From Wallacemonas rigidus (taxonomy: Eukaryota; Euglenozoa; Kinetoplastea; Trypanosomatida; Trypanosomatidae): a stretch of DNA of 64,000 nt. Location: contig JASAOL010000530.1 in assembly GCA_030849045.1 (NCBI GenBank), positions 1 through 64,000 of the forward strand, read 5' to 3'. Both the position numbers and the translations under genes were made by a program. Below the pieces are notes generated by a model, which saw nothing but the letters and a program-made list of their open reading frames with translations, was not told the origin of the DNA and did no database searches. Of this stretch, positions 9,132 to 20,100 are shown one piece after another (the first letter of the stretch is position 1; each line of letters begins with the position of its first letter).

Positions 9132-11282
9132 CTATTCCCGCTCTTGCGACTCCAGTGCAGCCAACGCTTCCCTGAGAGCCTCACCAACAGCAATAGCCGC
9201 TTGACGGTCGGCGTCGAGGTCTGGGGACGCGTGAAGCGGGGGAGGATCACGCCACTGCAACATCGAGGACGACACGGTGCAGCGCTCGCGGAGTGCGGCG
9301 TACTGTGGCGACGTCTGTGGTAGCAGCAATAAGATGGAAAAGAGAGCCCGGAGGAGCACTGGGCATGATGCCGGGCTGGCGAGACGCGAACGGAGGGGAA
9401 TGAAGACGGGCGACTCGAGCAACTGCACACACCGGTCGAGCTGCAGAAGCGTGGCTGGCGAGAGCTCAGCCGACCCAATCACCTGCGCCACAGCCAGAGC
9501 AGCCTCGTCGCATCCGCAGAGCAAGGCGAGTGAGAGGAGCGACACAACGTGAAAGCGCCACGCGATGGCGAGCTCGGTGAAAAGTGCCGAGTCGCCAGCA
9601 ACGCGTAGTGCCTGACGCGAGTCCGCGAATTCAGGAAACGTGAGTAGGGCGCCGTTGAGTGTCATAACGGCCTTGCTCACAAAGCGCAGGTCGTCAAAGG
9701 ATTGCAGCGCACGGGAGAAGCTCACCATCACGCGCAGCGAAGGGGGAACCGAGCCGGCTGACGTCAGACCGCAGGGCATCAGAGCCGGCACGTCCGACGG
9801 TGGCATAGGGGCGTCCAACGCCTCCGCCGTGGCATCGGCGTGCATGACGACAGCGATCTGAGGGAGCCGCGAAAGAAGGCGGCGCGGATCGCGCTGAATG
9901 CGCGAGAGCAAAGCCCTCACAAGTGGTTGACGCGCTTCTGGGGCCACGAGGAGGTCCAGCGTCGTGATGGCTACCTCGACAACGGCGCTGAAGGTGGTGC
10001 GGCACAGCAACGACAGCACATCCTCCACGAGCCCATCTGCAGGAATCTGCGATGATGCCGTGGACCCGTGTTGGTGAAGCAGCGCCACCCACTGGAGACA
10101 TACCATCTGCATTTCCACGCACGTTGTGTGTGCGGTGTCAGCACAGAGAACATTGTGAAGGATGTGTGTGAGGGCTGACGTGTCCACATCGGCCAGCGAG
10201 TCTGTGGCGAGTACGATGCGGCTCAGTGTGTCGAGCAGCGCCTGCGCACGGACGCGCGTGAGTTCGTCCGACTCCGTCACATGTCGAAGAGAGATGTCGA
10301 GTACCATCGGTGCATGCTGTGATACCACGGTGCGATACGGACGCGTAGTGACCAGTGCTTGGAGCCAGTCGAAGCAAAACAGGCGCATCTCGCCCGTGCT
10401 GCGATCACGCTTCAACGCTCCGCAGAGAACCCGCAGAACTGGCTCGACGGAGGAGGACGGTGGCTCCGGGCCGCACAGCGACGTCATGAAGGTATCTCTC
10501 AACACCCGCAGGAGTCGATGCGCGCCGTCGGCGAGGGTAGTAGAGCGCGTGAGCGGCAGAAACACATCGAGGAGTGTATCGGTGTGCGGCACGAGTGGTG
10601 ACCCTACCAGGCCAGACACGTGCAAGGCCCATTCAATCACCCACAACGCAATGGCTGTTTCAGTGGGACTCTCGGCTGGTCGGCTGGACTGCGGACCGTC
10701 ACCGCAATTGAGCGGCTTCACTGTGGACGTGACAAATCCAACGAATGTGGTGGCGTCAATGTGGAATGTCTCGCTGCCGCATACGTATTCGCGAGCAGTG
10801 GCCGACACTTCCTGACCTACCAAAGCTATTTTGCGGTCAGTGTCGCTCACAAGATGAGCCATGGACACGAAAAAGTCGGCGAGGTGAGCGTGTAGGACTT
10901 GAAAGTTAAGACAGCGTATGAGTTCGTGACACGCCTCTGCAGCCGCCAAGCGCACGGGCAGGTCGATATCCGTCACGGCCGGCAAAATGAGCGCACAGAA
11001 ACGCGACACGAGGCTCTCTGGGTACTCCCTCGCGGGAAGACCGGTGAGCATGGCCCGCAAACAGAGCAACCCTCCACGGCGGTATGGAGGCGCGGCAACC
11101 TTGAGGAACTGCGACTCGACGACGTCGCACTGTTGCTGTACGAATCCAGAGGCCCTGTCAAAGGGCGCATCCTTGAATAAGGCGACGCATCGGTTGAGTA
11201 CGATGTGCGTGGCGGACGCCCGCACGTCCGGTTTTGGATCGATAAGACCACGCTGCACCTGCGAAATGGCCAGGGGATCCAT
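9132..11282 (-). CDS. VAC14: VAC14-like scaffold of the PIKfyve/Fab1 complex
   Basis: VAC14 is a HEAT-repeat scaffold that holds the PI3P 5-kinase Fab1/PIKfyve and the phosphatase Fig4 on endolysosomal membranes. The 716-residue protein shows both family ends. Near residues 68-160 are RRGGLLCLRAML, a TDIDLPVRLAAAEAC HEAT repeat and an AHLADFF segment matching the Vac14 N-terminal repeats. Near the C-terminus LLESPVFIPLR and ALFSILLLLPQTS match the multimerisation region (LIECPIFTYLR, YGLLMLLPQSS in the animal protein, from memory). Length is slightly below the human 782. The frame is open upstream to 11297 but starts with a TTG codon, so I use the ATG at 11282. A Sac-domain phosphatase lies three genes downstream. 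Confidence 0.87.
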   Translation of the reverse strand: MDPLAISQVQRGLIDPKPDVRASATHIVLNRCVALFKDAPFDRASGFVQQQCDVVESQFLKVAAPPYRRGGLLCLRAMLTGLPAREYPESLVSRFCALILPAVTDIDLPVRLAAAEACHELIRCLNFQVLHAHLADFFVSMAHLVSDTDRKIALVGQEVSATAREYVCGSETFHIDATTFVGFVTSTVKPLNCGDGPQSSRPAESPTETAIALWVIEWALHVSGLVGSPLVPHTDTLLDVFLPLTRSTTLADGAHRLLRVLRDTFMTSLCGPEPPSSSVEPVLRVLCGALKRDRSTGEMRLFCFDWLQALVTTRPYRTVVSQHAPMVLDISLRHVTESDELTRVRAQALLDTLSRIVLATDSLADVDTSALTHILHNVLCADTAHTTCVEMQMVCLQWVALLHQHGSTASSQIPADGLVEDVLSLLCRTTFSAVVEVAITTLDLLVAPEARQPLVRALLSRIQRDPRRLLSRLPQIAVVMHADATAEALDAPMPPSDVPALMPCGLTSAGSVPPSLRVMVSFSRALQSFDDLRFVSKAVMTLNGALLTFPEFADSRQALRVAGDSALFTELAIAWRFHVVSLLSLALLCGCDEAALAVAQVIGSAELSPATLLQLDRCVQLLESPVFIPLRSRLASPASCPVLLRALFSILLLLPQTSPQYAALRERCTVSSSMLQWRDPPPLHASPDLDADRQAAIAVGEALREALAALESQERE

Positions 11283-12785
11283 CCGTGGCCACGGCAAATA
11301 CGCCTCACGCCGTCAGTGTGTGACTGTAGTGTAGTTCGGGAGTAATCAAAAATGCGGCAGCGCGATGGCGTACTCTCATACCAGTGGGCACACGCGCGCT
11401 GCATGAAAACAGGGAAACAACCACGGGGAAAGGGGCGGGGGTAAAAGGCGAGTGAAGGTGTGGTGGGTGTAGGAGGAAGCGGTGAACACAGAGGACGCCA
11501 TGTCACAAATGTAGACAACGAGGTGGAAACAACCAAACAAGAGAGAGAGACATACGAGAGTGATCTGTTCTCTTCCTCTTGATAGGTTCTTGACAATCCT
11601 GTGGTGAAGGGCAAAAAGAGAGCTTGGTGGTGACCTAGAAGCAGCACCGTGTCCAGGTGCGTCCAGCTGGGCTGCAGCCACGCTTCCACAGCCTTCATCC
11701 GCACGGTGGTGGGCGGAGGCGCTGTTCACTCAGCCATGACTGGTGTAGGAAGCCGTCCGTTTTGGCGTGCGCCATTCACTTCTTCCCGGGTGCTGTTCTC
11801 GGCGGTGAAGCTGTCACGCGCCGGACGAAACACGCCACCAGAAACGGAAAGATGTATTTCAGTATGTTTGTGTGTGTCTTTGGTCGTAGAAAATAATCAA
11901 TTCATGGTTAACGTCGACACCAACCAGCAGCGTACACCTCGTGACTCCTCTTCTTTGCCACACAACCAGCGCAGAAAGAGCACGACCAATGTCAGATCTG
12001 ATAGTGCAGTTGCCGAGGAAGGGCTGCGCGTTGTTACTGGGTTTTCTATTCATTTTGAAATGTGCTCTGAGCCGTACAGGATGCGAAACAATGAGTAAAA
12101 ACGTTAAAAAAAAAGGGAAAGGAAACAACAACAACAACCAACGATATGTAATGGAAACAATAAATAAAGAACATCGACAGACAGGATGAACGAGACGCGG
12201 CCGAGAGCGCAAACAGAGCACGCAAAAAGGACGCGATCGAACACAAAGCCCGCATCCACCACAGTGCGGGGAAAAAAAAACGAAACACTGAGGCGACAGG
12301 CCCGCGCACGTGCAAGCTCCTTTTGAAAACCACGAGAAAAAAAGAAAAAAAAAAGAAGGGAGCTGTTACGACAAAACTCACCAGAACAAAAGGTAAACAT
12401 CATTCAGTGTGCTAGCACACACACACAAAAAAAAAAAGAGAAACAAGAGAAACAAAAGAGAAACAAAAATGGGAACCATGATCTCCCTGTGATACCCACA
12501 CGCAGGGAGAATGTCCCACACGTCGCAACGCAGGGACGGAAAAGCGAAAACAAAAAAGTGCATGAGGAGAGGTTAAGCTCTTTCAACAGAACGAAATCAA
12601 CGGAGTCAACAAACGGAAACAGGAAAATACAAGGGGGGATGAGTGCAGTGCGGGACTTTAGAAAAGGAGAGAAAAAAAAAAGATAGCGATGCTATGAGTA
12701 CAGCCGCAAACAGAAAAGGAGCGACAATGAAACAGAGAATACGTTTCATCATGAGTCAGGGCACGGTGGACGTGCACAACACCTC
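11283..12785. other. Long intergenic region
   Basis: About 1.5 kb. The right part (12050-12700) is low-complexity A-rich sequence, probably the 3' UTR of the C2 protein gene, with A-runs and a CAA repeat near 12127. The left part holds the VAC14 leader, with transcript-strand pyrimidine tracts near 11560-11525 and 11440-11405. No credible gene. Confidence 0.6.
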
Positions 12786-15700
12786 TTACAGTTCATCGTC
12801 AGACAGACGTGGGCTGGATCCACGGCGCTGAGACTCCTCGGCCAGACGTGCACGGCGTGCCTCCAGTTCCTTGATGCTCTCCTGTGACTTGGCGGCGAGC
12901 TTTGTCTTTTCATACGGCAATTGTGACTCATTGGTCACGTTACCTGACGAGTACCACGGCTTTTGGTAGCCAGGGTATTCGGCGCTATCGCCAGAGGGCT
13001 TGCGTTTCCACACGGGATGCGCTCGCGGTGAGCGAGAGGTGGATTTCGGGGCAACCATGTCCGTGCCGGCGTCGGACTCCGCGGCGCCATCGGCACGAGC
13101 AGCAGGATCGGCGCTAGCCGCTGCAGACTTGGTGGGGTGCATGCGTTTATCCACAGGCACCGCACGATCCTGGGCTTCTTCTTCCTCCTCCAGGGCGTCA
13201 TCCTGCTCGTACTTGTCGGCATCAGACTCGGCGTTGTCTTTGTCAGGCGCGTCCTCGGTGGGGTACATGCCCTCGTCGGCCTCTTCATCTGCAGCGTCGC
13301 CGGCGTCCTGGGCCTCTGGGAGAGCGCGGTCTTGCGCATTGTTGACACCGGCTTTGGTCGGGGACATGTCCTCGTTTTGCGGCGCTGGGTGCTCCTCGTC
13401 ATGCGTGTCGCTCTCCTTGGCAGCAGACCGTGGCTCAGCGGCGCCCGCAGGCTCTTTGGTAGGGTACATGTCGGAACCCTTCTGCGTATCCTTATCCTCC
13501 TTGTGTTCGGGCTCCTCCTCTTTCTCGAGTGCATCCTTGTCTTTGGCTTGGGCTTTGTCGTCGACGATCGGCGCCTTGCGGGATTGCACCGGCTCTTGTG
13601 GCTGCTCTGGCCCATCCTCCTCCTTGAGCGGATCTTCGTCGTCCTCATCGCCAGGCTCTTCGGTCGGATGCATGGCGTCCTCCTGCTCGGCTGCGTTTGC
13701 CGGCTCGTCCATGGCATGCATAGACTCCTCTTCCTCTTCGAGAGGATCGTCGTCCTCGTGCTGCTCTTTGTCGGCGACCTTAGTAGGTTTCCCCTCAGGG
13801 ACAGGGACCGCACGGGATTCGGCGACAGGGGCCTCCTCCTCCTCCTCCTGTTCCTCGAACGGATTCTCGTCCTCTTCGTCGGCGGCGCGATCGTCTGCGT
13901 CCGTGTACAGCTGCGGCTTCTCGGCATCCGCTTCCTCCTCTATAGCGTCAGCGTCAGCATGGTCTTTGTGCAGTGCGCGCTCTTGGCGGGCATCCTCAGC
14001 GTCACGTGAGACTGGTGCGTCGTGCTCACGAGGGTACGTTGGCTCGCCTTGCTCCAGCTTCTCGGCCTCTTCGTCGGCAACGGAGCTTTCTGCCGCCTCC
14101 TCAGCGGCGTCCTCGGCGGGAGCCGCGATGGCACGGGCCGCGCCGCTCTCCGCCGCGTGGAGGCGCTTGTAATCCACAACAACATCGCCGAGGTGCTGCT
14201 GACCGTTGTGAACGTCGTGCATCTCGACAACGACGTTACCCTCTTCGCCACGGATGAGGCAGCGGCCAGTGCTGATCGGACGGCCCTCGGAGAACGCGCA
14301 CACCTCGATGGATTCTTCGTTCGGCTCGACACCAATGAAGCGGATCTCTTGGTTCCAGGGGATGACGCTGTTACCGTCGCCGTCGACCTCAGCATCAGCG
14401 GCTGTGCCGGCGCCCTCGAGCTCCTCAGTGGTCACGACCACGTGCGCGTTCTGCACTGGCGCGCCGTTGCGGTCCGTCAGGTTGAGGCCGCGCATCGCCG
14501 TGACAAAGAGGGACTCCTCCTGCACCACCTGTTCAATCTGGCGCGGAGCCTCCTCAGCCTCAGTCGCGGTCTTGTTCAGCCACTCGATCTGAATCTCACC
14601 CCAGAGCGCGTCCTCCTTCGACTTAGACTCGACTAACAGGACCGCACTGCCCTTGTTGTGCAGGCGCTCAAAGTCAAGTGGAACGGCACCCACGACAATG
14701 AGCTCCTCTTCTTCGTCAGCGGCCGCGGACTCATCCTTGGGCACGCAAACCAGGATGTGACCGAGCTTCTTGTCTGTGTGAAGCTCCATCATCTGCGACG
14801 GGTTCTCCGGCATGTAGTGGTAGCCCTCCTTGCCAAAGAAGGGAGACATGGAGGGTTCATGGATGGAGCTGGCCTTGTAAAGCACAGACTCAGAGCAGTT
14901 GTCGTCGGTGTCACGAAGGACACACAGGACGCCACCAGGGAAGGGCTCGCTGCCGTTGTCCGTGTACTGGAAGACGTGGTGCGCGACGAATGTGCATACC
15001 TGCGTCTGGTCCAAACGCTGGTGCTCGAGCGCGGACGCGTCGAGACCGCGGTTTTGTCCGTCCTCGCTGACGTACCACGACGCCACGATCGTGCCGAGAG
15101 GACCCTCCTTGACGGCACCGTAGCCAGACTGCATCTGATCTTCGGGCATCACAGGGATCAGCTCTTCGTTTCCGTTCTCGCGGTCGTGCAGGGCGTCGCT
15201 GGGTACGACGACGCCACCGAGCAGGTGCTCGTTGGTGTCTGGCAGGCTGTCGTTCACCACGAGCACCTCCAGTGGCTCCTCGGAGTTCGGGTACGGGAAT
15301 TCGAAGAGCTCATCCCACGTGGTGAGAGCCTCCTTGCCGCGAGGAACCTTGGCTGTTCGGCCCTCGAAGGCACCGCAGCGCACAATCACGGAGAGCGGGT
15401 CGCGTGGGGCGCCGGCGAGGTTCTCGCCGTGGTGCACGGTGACGATGAGCTTGGCGGCCGAGTTGAGGTTCGCCTCAGCGGCCTGCTGGCGGGCGCGGCG
15501 AAGCTCGTCGAGCGTCGCGGGCGGCGCAGGAACATCACTCTGAGGCTCCAACTGCGGCTCCTCCACCGGCGCGCCAATGGCGCGGTACGAGTGACGGCGC
15601 TTCTGCGACGGGGGCGGAATCGGCTTCGCGCGTTCGTCGAAGATGTCGAGTTGCATGAGGCGGCGACGCTCCAACTCTTTCTGCGCGTTCGCCGCGCGGA

Positions 15701-15863
15701 CAAGACGCTCACGCTCCTGTGCCTGTGCAAACTCGCTGCAGCACGGGCACTGGTACACCTCAGGCTTCTGGTTGTAGGTCTCCTCCGGGGGGTATCCGCC
15801 GCGGCGAATCAAAGAGGCAGCCGTGTTGTCCTCATACGGAAGTGGGTTCCCGAAGATGGACAT
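12786..15863 (-). CDS. C2-like domain protein with acidic MxPT[KE] repeats
   Basis: 1025 residues. The N-terminus carries a CPCC motif (39-42) and a basic helix (51-90). At least two and probably three C2-like beta domains follow: about 135-235, 285-430 and 450-570. They lack an obvious full set of calcium-binding aspartates. Residues 580-940 are a disordered acidic tract rich in Glu, Asp and Ala, with a degenerate repeat: PT[KE] cores at 693, 733, 801, 835, 868 and 910, usually M[HYS]PT[KE], alternating with DRAxP and DPLEEEE blocks. The C-terminus has basic SP-rich sequence and a short coiled coil (about 990-1012). CFAP44 is the next gene upstream, so a flagellar or cytoskeletal role is plausible but inferred. 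Confidence 0.85.
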   Translation of the reverse strand: MSIFGNPLPYEDNTAASLIRRGGYPPEETYNQKPEVYQCPCCSEFAQAQERERLVRAANAQKELERRRLMQLDIFDERAKPIPPPSQKRRHSYRAIGAPVEEPQLEPQSDVPAPPATLDELRRARQQAAEANLNSAAKLIVTVHHGENLAGAPRDPLSVIVRCGAFEGRTAKVPRGKEALTTWDELFEFPYPNSEEPLEVLVVNDSLPDTNEHLLGGVVVPSDALHDRENGNEELIPVMPEDQMQSGYGAVKEGPLGTIVASWYVSEDGQNRGLDASALEHQRLDQTQVCTFVAHHVFQYTDNGSEPFPGGVLCVLRDTDDNCSESVLYKASSIHEPSMSPFFGKEGYHYMPENPSQMMELHTDKKLGHILVCVPKDESAAADEEEELIVVGAVPLDFERLHNKGSAVLLVESKSKEDALWGEIQIEWLNKTATEAEEAPRQIEQVVQEESLFVTAMRGLNLTDRNGAPVQNAHVVVTTEELEGAGTAADAEVDGDGNSVIPWNQEIRFIGVEPNEESIEVCAFSEGRPISTGRCLIRGEEGNVVVEMHDVHNGQQHLGDVVVDYKRLHAAESGAARAIAAPAEDAAEEAAESSVADEEAEKLEQGEPTYPREHDAPVSRDAEDARQERALHKDHADADAIEEEADAEKPQLYTDADDRAADEEDENPFEEQEEEEEAPVAESRAVPVPEGKPTKVADKEQHEDDDPLEEEEESMHAMDEPANAAEQEDAMHPTEEPGDEDDEDPLKEEDGPEQPQEPVQSRKAPIVDDKAQAKDKDALEKEEEPEHKEDKDTQKGSDMYPTKEPAGAAEPRSAAKESDTHDEEHPAPQNEDMSPTKAGVNNAQDRALPEAQDAGDAADEEADEGMYPTEDAPDKDNAESDADKYEQDDALEEEEEAQDRAVPVDKRMHPTKSAAASADPAARADGAAESDAGTDMVAPKSTSRSPRAHPVWKRKPSGDSAEYPGYQKPWYSSGNVTNESQLPYEKTKLAAKSQESIKELEARRARLAEESQRRGSSPRLSDDEL

Positions 15864-17154
15864 CTTGACGCGTCAGTACTCGGACGAAGATATAGATACA
15901 CTGAAAGTTTTTTTTTTTTTGGATGGCCAACGGGCACGGGAATGAGAAGACGGAAGGGTAAACTGACAGAGAAGTCTGTGGTCAGCGTAGAAGGCACGGG
16001 AGAACTGGTGTTTGTACTGTTCTCCGCTGCTGCTCTGTTGGCGTTCTTACGATTATGATGATGGAAAGCGGTACTGCTTATGAACGGCTGACGTCAACAG
16101 TATATACGAAGAAAAATGGACAGCGAGGGATCAAAAGAAACACTTCTCGTTTGGTTACCTTGAGGGGTTCGCTTAGCTACTAGGCTTCGCCACAAACACG
16201 GTAGCGCATTGCAGACAGACGTCAGAGGACAAAAAAAGAGGAGGAGGGAAGTGGAGACGGGGGAGAGGATGGCAGTAGTCAAGCGTCGAGGAGAAAAGCA
16301 TCGGTGCACATCAGGACTCCTTGTGAGCTTGCTCGTTTCACAGGTCATGTGTGCAGCGCGACCATGTCGCGATGCAACGCCGCATGCCTCATTGGACGAA
16401 TGAAGAGCCGGAACTCCGACGCGGTGAGAGTGGATCACATCTCATCCCTTTCTGTGCCCGCTGACAACGGAGAAGGTTGCGGTGGTGACGCGGGCAGAGC
16501 GCCCAGAGAAGTGTCCACATTTTGTGAGCCATACCGTTCCCCATCGGTCTGGGTTGTCTCCCGTGTTCGAGTCATGCGCCGTGTGGGGGATGCATAGGTC
16601 TCGATGCGGTTGAATACTTCTTGGCGGACTTTGGTAAGTGGTGGCGCTGTGTCATGTCCATGTTTTCCATTCTTGATTCACAAGCCACAACAGAGCTGTC
16701 GGGACGCTGGTCTACGCAGTCAATACGCCGCGCGAGTGAGGAAGAGACCCCTCAACAACCAAAAATTGTGGAAATAGAAAACAAAAAAGCGACAAGGCAC
16801 ACATGCACAACAATACATCAAGCACGTGCGATCAATGGAAACCTCCATGCAAAAGGCACGCACAAAGAGACAAGCACACATCTCTGTCTTTTCCGTCTGA
16901 CGGCCGCAGACCAGTGTTGATTCGTCTCGTCTCGTCTCGTCTCTCTCACGACGCTGAAGAGCAGTTATCGGTATGTACATCAACGACTGTTTGAAACAGG
17001 CACCCAAGGGTGCACTGCGTTCTTCTTTCGTACTAGTCGCCCGGTTCGAGCGAGTCGCAACCTGGTGCAATTGGTCAACAGTAAAAGGAACGTCACGCAG
17101 CGATCATCGCTAAGGGGGAACGCGATATGCACAACTGTACGGGGGGGTTGAGTA
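15864..17154. other. Intergenic region
   Basis: A strong transcript-strand pyrimidine tract at about 16272-16229 is the probable splice signal for the C2 gene; a T-run (plus strand) lies near 15908-15920. 16300-16620 is unusually complex sequence with no credible ORF. A CGTCT pentamer repeat lies at 16921-16947. The rest is the 3' UTR of CFAP44. Confidence 0.55.
16921..16947. repeat. (CGTCT)n pentanucleotide repeat
   Basis: About four tandem copies of CGTCT followed by CTCTC, in the 3' UTR of the CFAP44 gene. Confidence 0.85.
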
Positions 17155-20100
17155 TCACATCATCTGCGGACTATACGCGTGGCCGCCTTTCCGCGAAAGC
17201 ATCATAATTTCGGCGGTGAGTGCATCGATCTCTTCTTGCTGTGCAGCGATGAGTTCCCGCAGATTCGCGCGGTCCTCTCTAGTCGCGACACGCGCGCCAC
17301 GATACCGCTGCACCGTCTTCGCCGTGGACTGAGCGAGCGCGCGGTCAATGTCCTGCCTCTCGCCTTCGTAGCTGCCATAATCCTGAAGGAGATGCGTGTT
17401 TTCAATAATTTTACCCTGCAGTTTATCGCGAAGATCCGCGATTTTGGCCTCGTACTGACGCAATGAGCGCTCCCACCGTAGTTCGAGCTGGCGGAGCTGC
17501 TCTTTTTTGCACTCGATACGTCGACTCGATCCGCAGGACTCCAGCATCTCCAAGTCGACGTGCTGACCGAATTTGAGCATCATCACGTCGCAGACCTTCG
17601 ATTCCCACTCTGAATGCGCTTCGCGTGCTTCCGCCTTCTCCGCTCGCACTGCTTGTTCCTCCGCCTGCATACTATTACACGCGTCGCGACGTGTGTTCTT
17701 CAAGTCAGCGAGCTCATACACCCGTTGACGTAAGCGTCGCATTTCCTCATCGGCGATGACGATAACGGGCTGTGCACGCAGATCGAACGGGCACTTGTTG
17801 TCCTTCAGGCACTTGACCTGGTCACACCGTAGCGGAACAACCATATCGAGACGGTTGAGTTCCTTACGCTTCTCCACCTCAAGCAGTCGAATCTGCTTCA
17901 AGCCCTCGTCGACCTCCTTCGACAGCGACGCAACCGTAGCACATCCCGCGTCCGCCTTGCGCTTCAGCGCCTCGTTGGATGCCTTTTCGTCCGCGATGGT
18001 GTCCACAAGATCCAGCCGCCGCTCCCGAAGGTGGAGAACTGCCGCCCACACCTCCGCGTCGCACGACGCAGGGCACACCTCTTCGCCAATGTCGTCTACA
18101 ACGTCGTCTTCCTCGTCTTCATCACTGGTGACGTCGTCGTTGTCGTCGTCGTCGGCGTCGCGTTTGCGGCGCTTGATGTGGCGATTGAATATCTTGAGCA
18201 AATACGGCACCTTTTCTGTCGGACCGTGAGCGTGTATGTAGGCCTCTGCCTCCCGCTTCAACTCCTTCTGCTTGTCCTGAGCGCGCGCCAAGGCGGCTTC
18301 GTGTGCGGCCGCCTCCTTTTTGAAGCCCTCAATCTCGCGGCGCGCGTTTTCGCGAGAGCGTTGCACCTGCACGAGTTGCTGTCGAAGCTCCTTGTCGCGC
18401 TTGCGGTAGAGGAGCAGCATCTGATACTCGCGAAACAGGAGTAGAAGGTGGCCCTCGGCGAAGCATACGTCTCCATCCAGCTGCATCCGTTCCTCCAGCA
18501 GACGCTGCAGCTTGTCGTCGTACTCCTTCATGAGTTGGTGCGCTTGGTTCGACAGGCGATCACGCTCGGCAAGGAGTGCCAAGCGAGCCATGGACAGATC
18601 CTCCTCTTCAAGTTCGCTCGGCCGGATGTTTTCCAGCTTGGAGCGCAACTCAGCATCCATGCGGTCGCGGTTAGCTCCAGTGAACGCCATGCTACCCCGT
18701 GACCCACGTTCCACGACACTGCGTGTCGACTTGGTGCGACTGCTGCCTCGCTGGGTGAGCGTCCCACGGGGGCACACGCTGCTGCGTCGAGGATCGGCGG
18801 TCTGGGAGCTCACGCGCGGACTGTGTACCGAGGTGTTCCCCTCCGTTCCTGATGATGCGCTTTCCTTGCGCGTGGCTCCTGCGAGATCCGCACCGAAACC
18901 ACGTTGCGCCTGCTTGGCCTGCTCCTGCCGCGCTTTTTCTTCGGTCATCTGCACGGCGTACGCGTCGAGATCTGCACGGCTCATCTCGAACAGACGTTCT
19001 GGGCACTCGTCCGGCTGCAGCGCAAGCTTGGACGCATCGCAGCGGTGGTCTTTGAGCTGCGCGTTGATGACCTCGATCCGTGCGCGCAAGACGTTGACGT
19101 GCTCAATAATGGTTTGTTTCTCCGCGCGGTGTGTCATGACGGTCTCGTTGAATGCCATCTTCTTGGACACCAGTAGCCGCTGAAGGTTGATCATGCGTTG
19201 CAACTTTGCGGTCGCCGTCGGGCGAAAGTCGGGCTCGCTTGTGTACTCGGGGTCTGTGCGGAAGACACACTCTCCGCGAGCAGCGAGATCGGCAGCGCGC
19301 TGCGTCTCTAGTCGCTTCGCGTCCTCACTGGGGTCTGGCTTACGGCTCAGCAGCGCGTCGTACCCCCGTCGGCGCGCGTCACGCTCGCGCTGGCGCTGCT
19401 CCTGCTTCTCCAGCTGCTGCTTCACCGACGCACTCATGCCAGACATTCCAGTTTTGGCTGACCTCGTGGCTGCTGGAGGTTGTGCAACACTGTCTTCGGC
19501 CGTGTGTACGGCTTGCGCAGCCGTGCCCGCCGACGTCTCCGCTGCGGCGGCGCGCTCGCCGTGGGCATCAGCCTGACTCTTCGGGTCGACGCAGGTGCGT
19601 TCGCTCTTTTCGCCTGCCACAGCACGGACCTGGCCGTCCTCGCCATCGTCGTCGTCGTCCGAGTGCTGCAGAGCAGCCATGTCCGCTTCAAGGGATGCGA
19701 TGGCCGCAGCGGGATCGGCCGTGCGAAACGATGCAACATCAAACTGCCGACTGAAGGCGTGCAGCACGACGCGGTCGCACAGCAAGTTGTCCACGAAGCG
19801 ACGGCGCAGTTTCTGAGTTCGCACCTGCTCGCGCGCGGCGTCGAGCGCGAACTCTCTGCGCGCCTCTCGCACTCGACGGGCTTTCTCCGCGTCAAGTGCA
19901 CGGGCCATGTCCGCGTCGAGCTCGAGATCTGCCCCTGCCAGGCGCGCTTCTGTGGGAAGCTGTGCGTTCTGCTCAAGCACCGTCTCGTACTCCTTCTGCA
20001 CATCACGCAGCCGCGCGAGAAAAAGCTCCAAGCGCGCCCGCTGTGCGGCCTCCCGCTTCGCGGCGTCATGAGCTTCCTTTTGCTGCTGAATCGACAGGTC

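Noticed and set aside
14658-16058. 466-residue open frame on the plus strand
   Set aside because: It is antisense to the C2-like protein gene. In GC-rich coding DNA the opposite strand often stays open; the translation shows no motif, and the minus-strand frame encodes recognisable domains.
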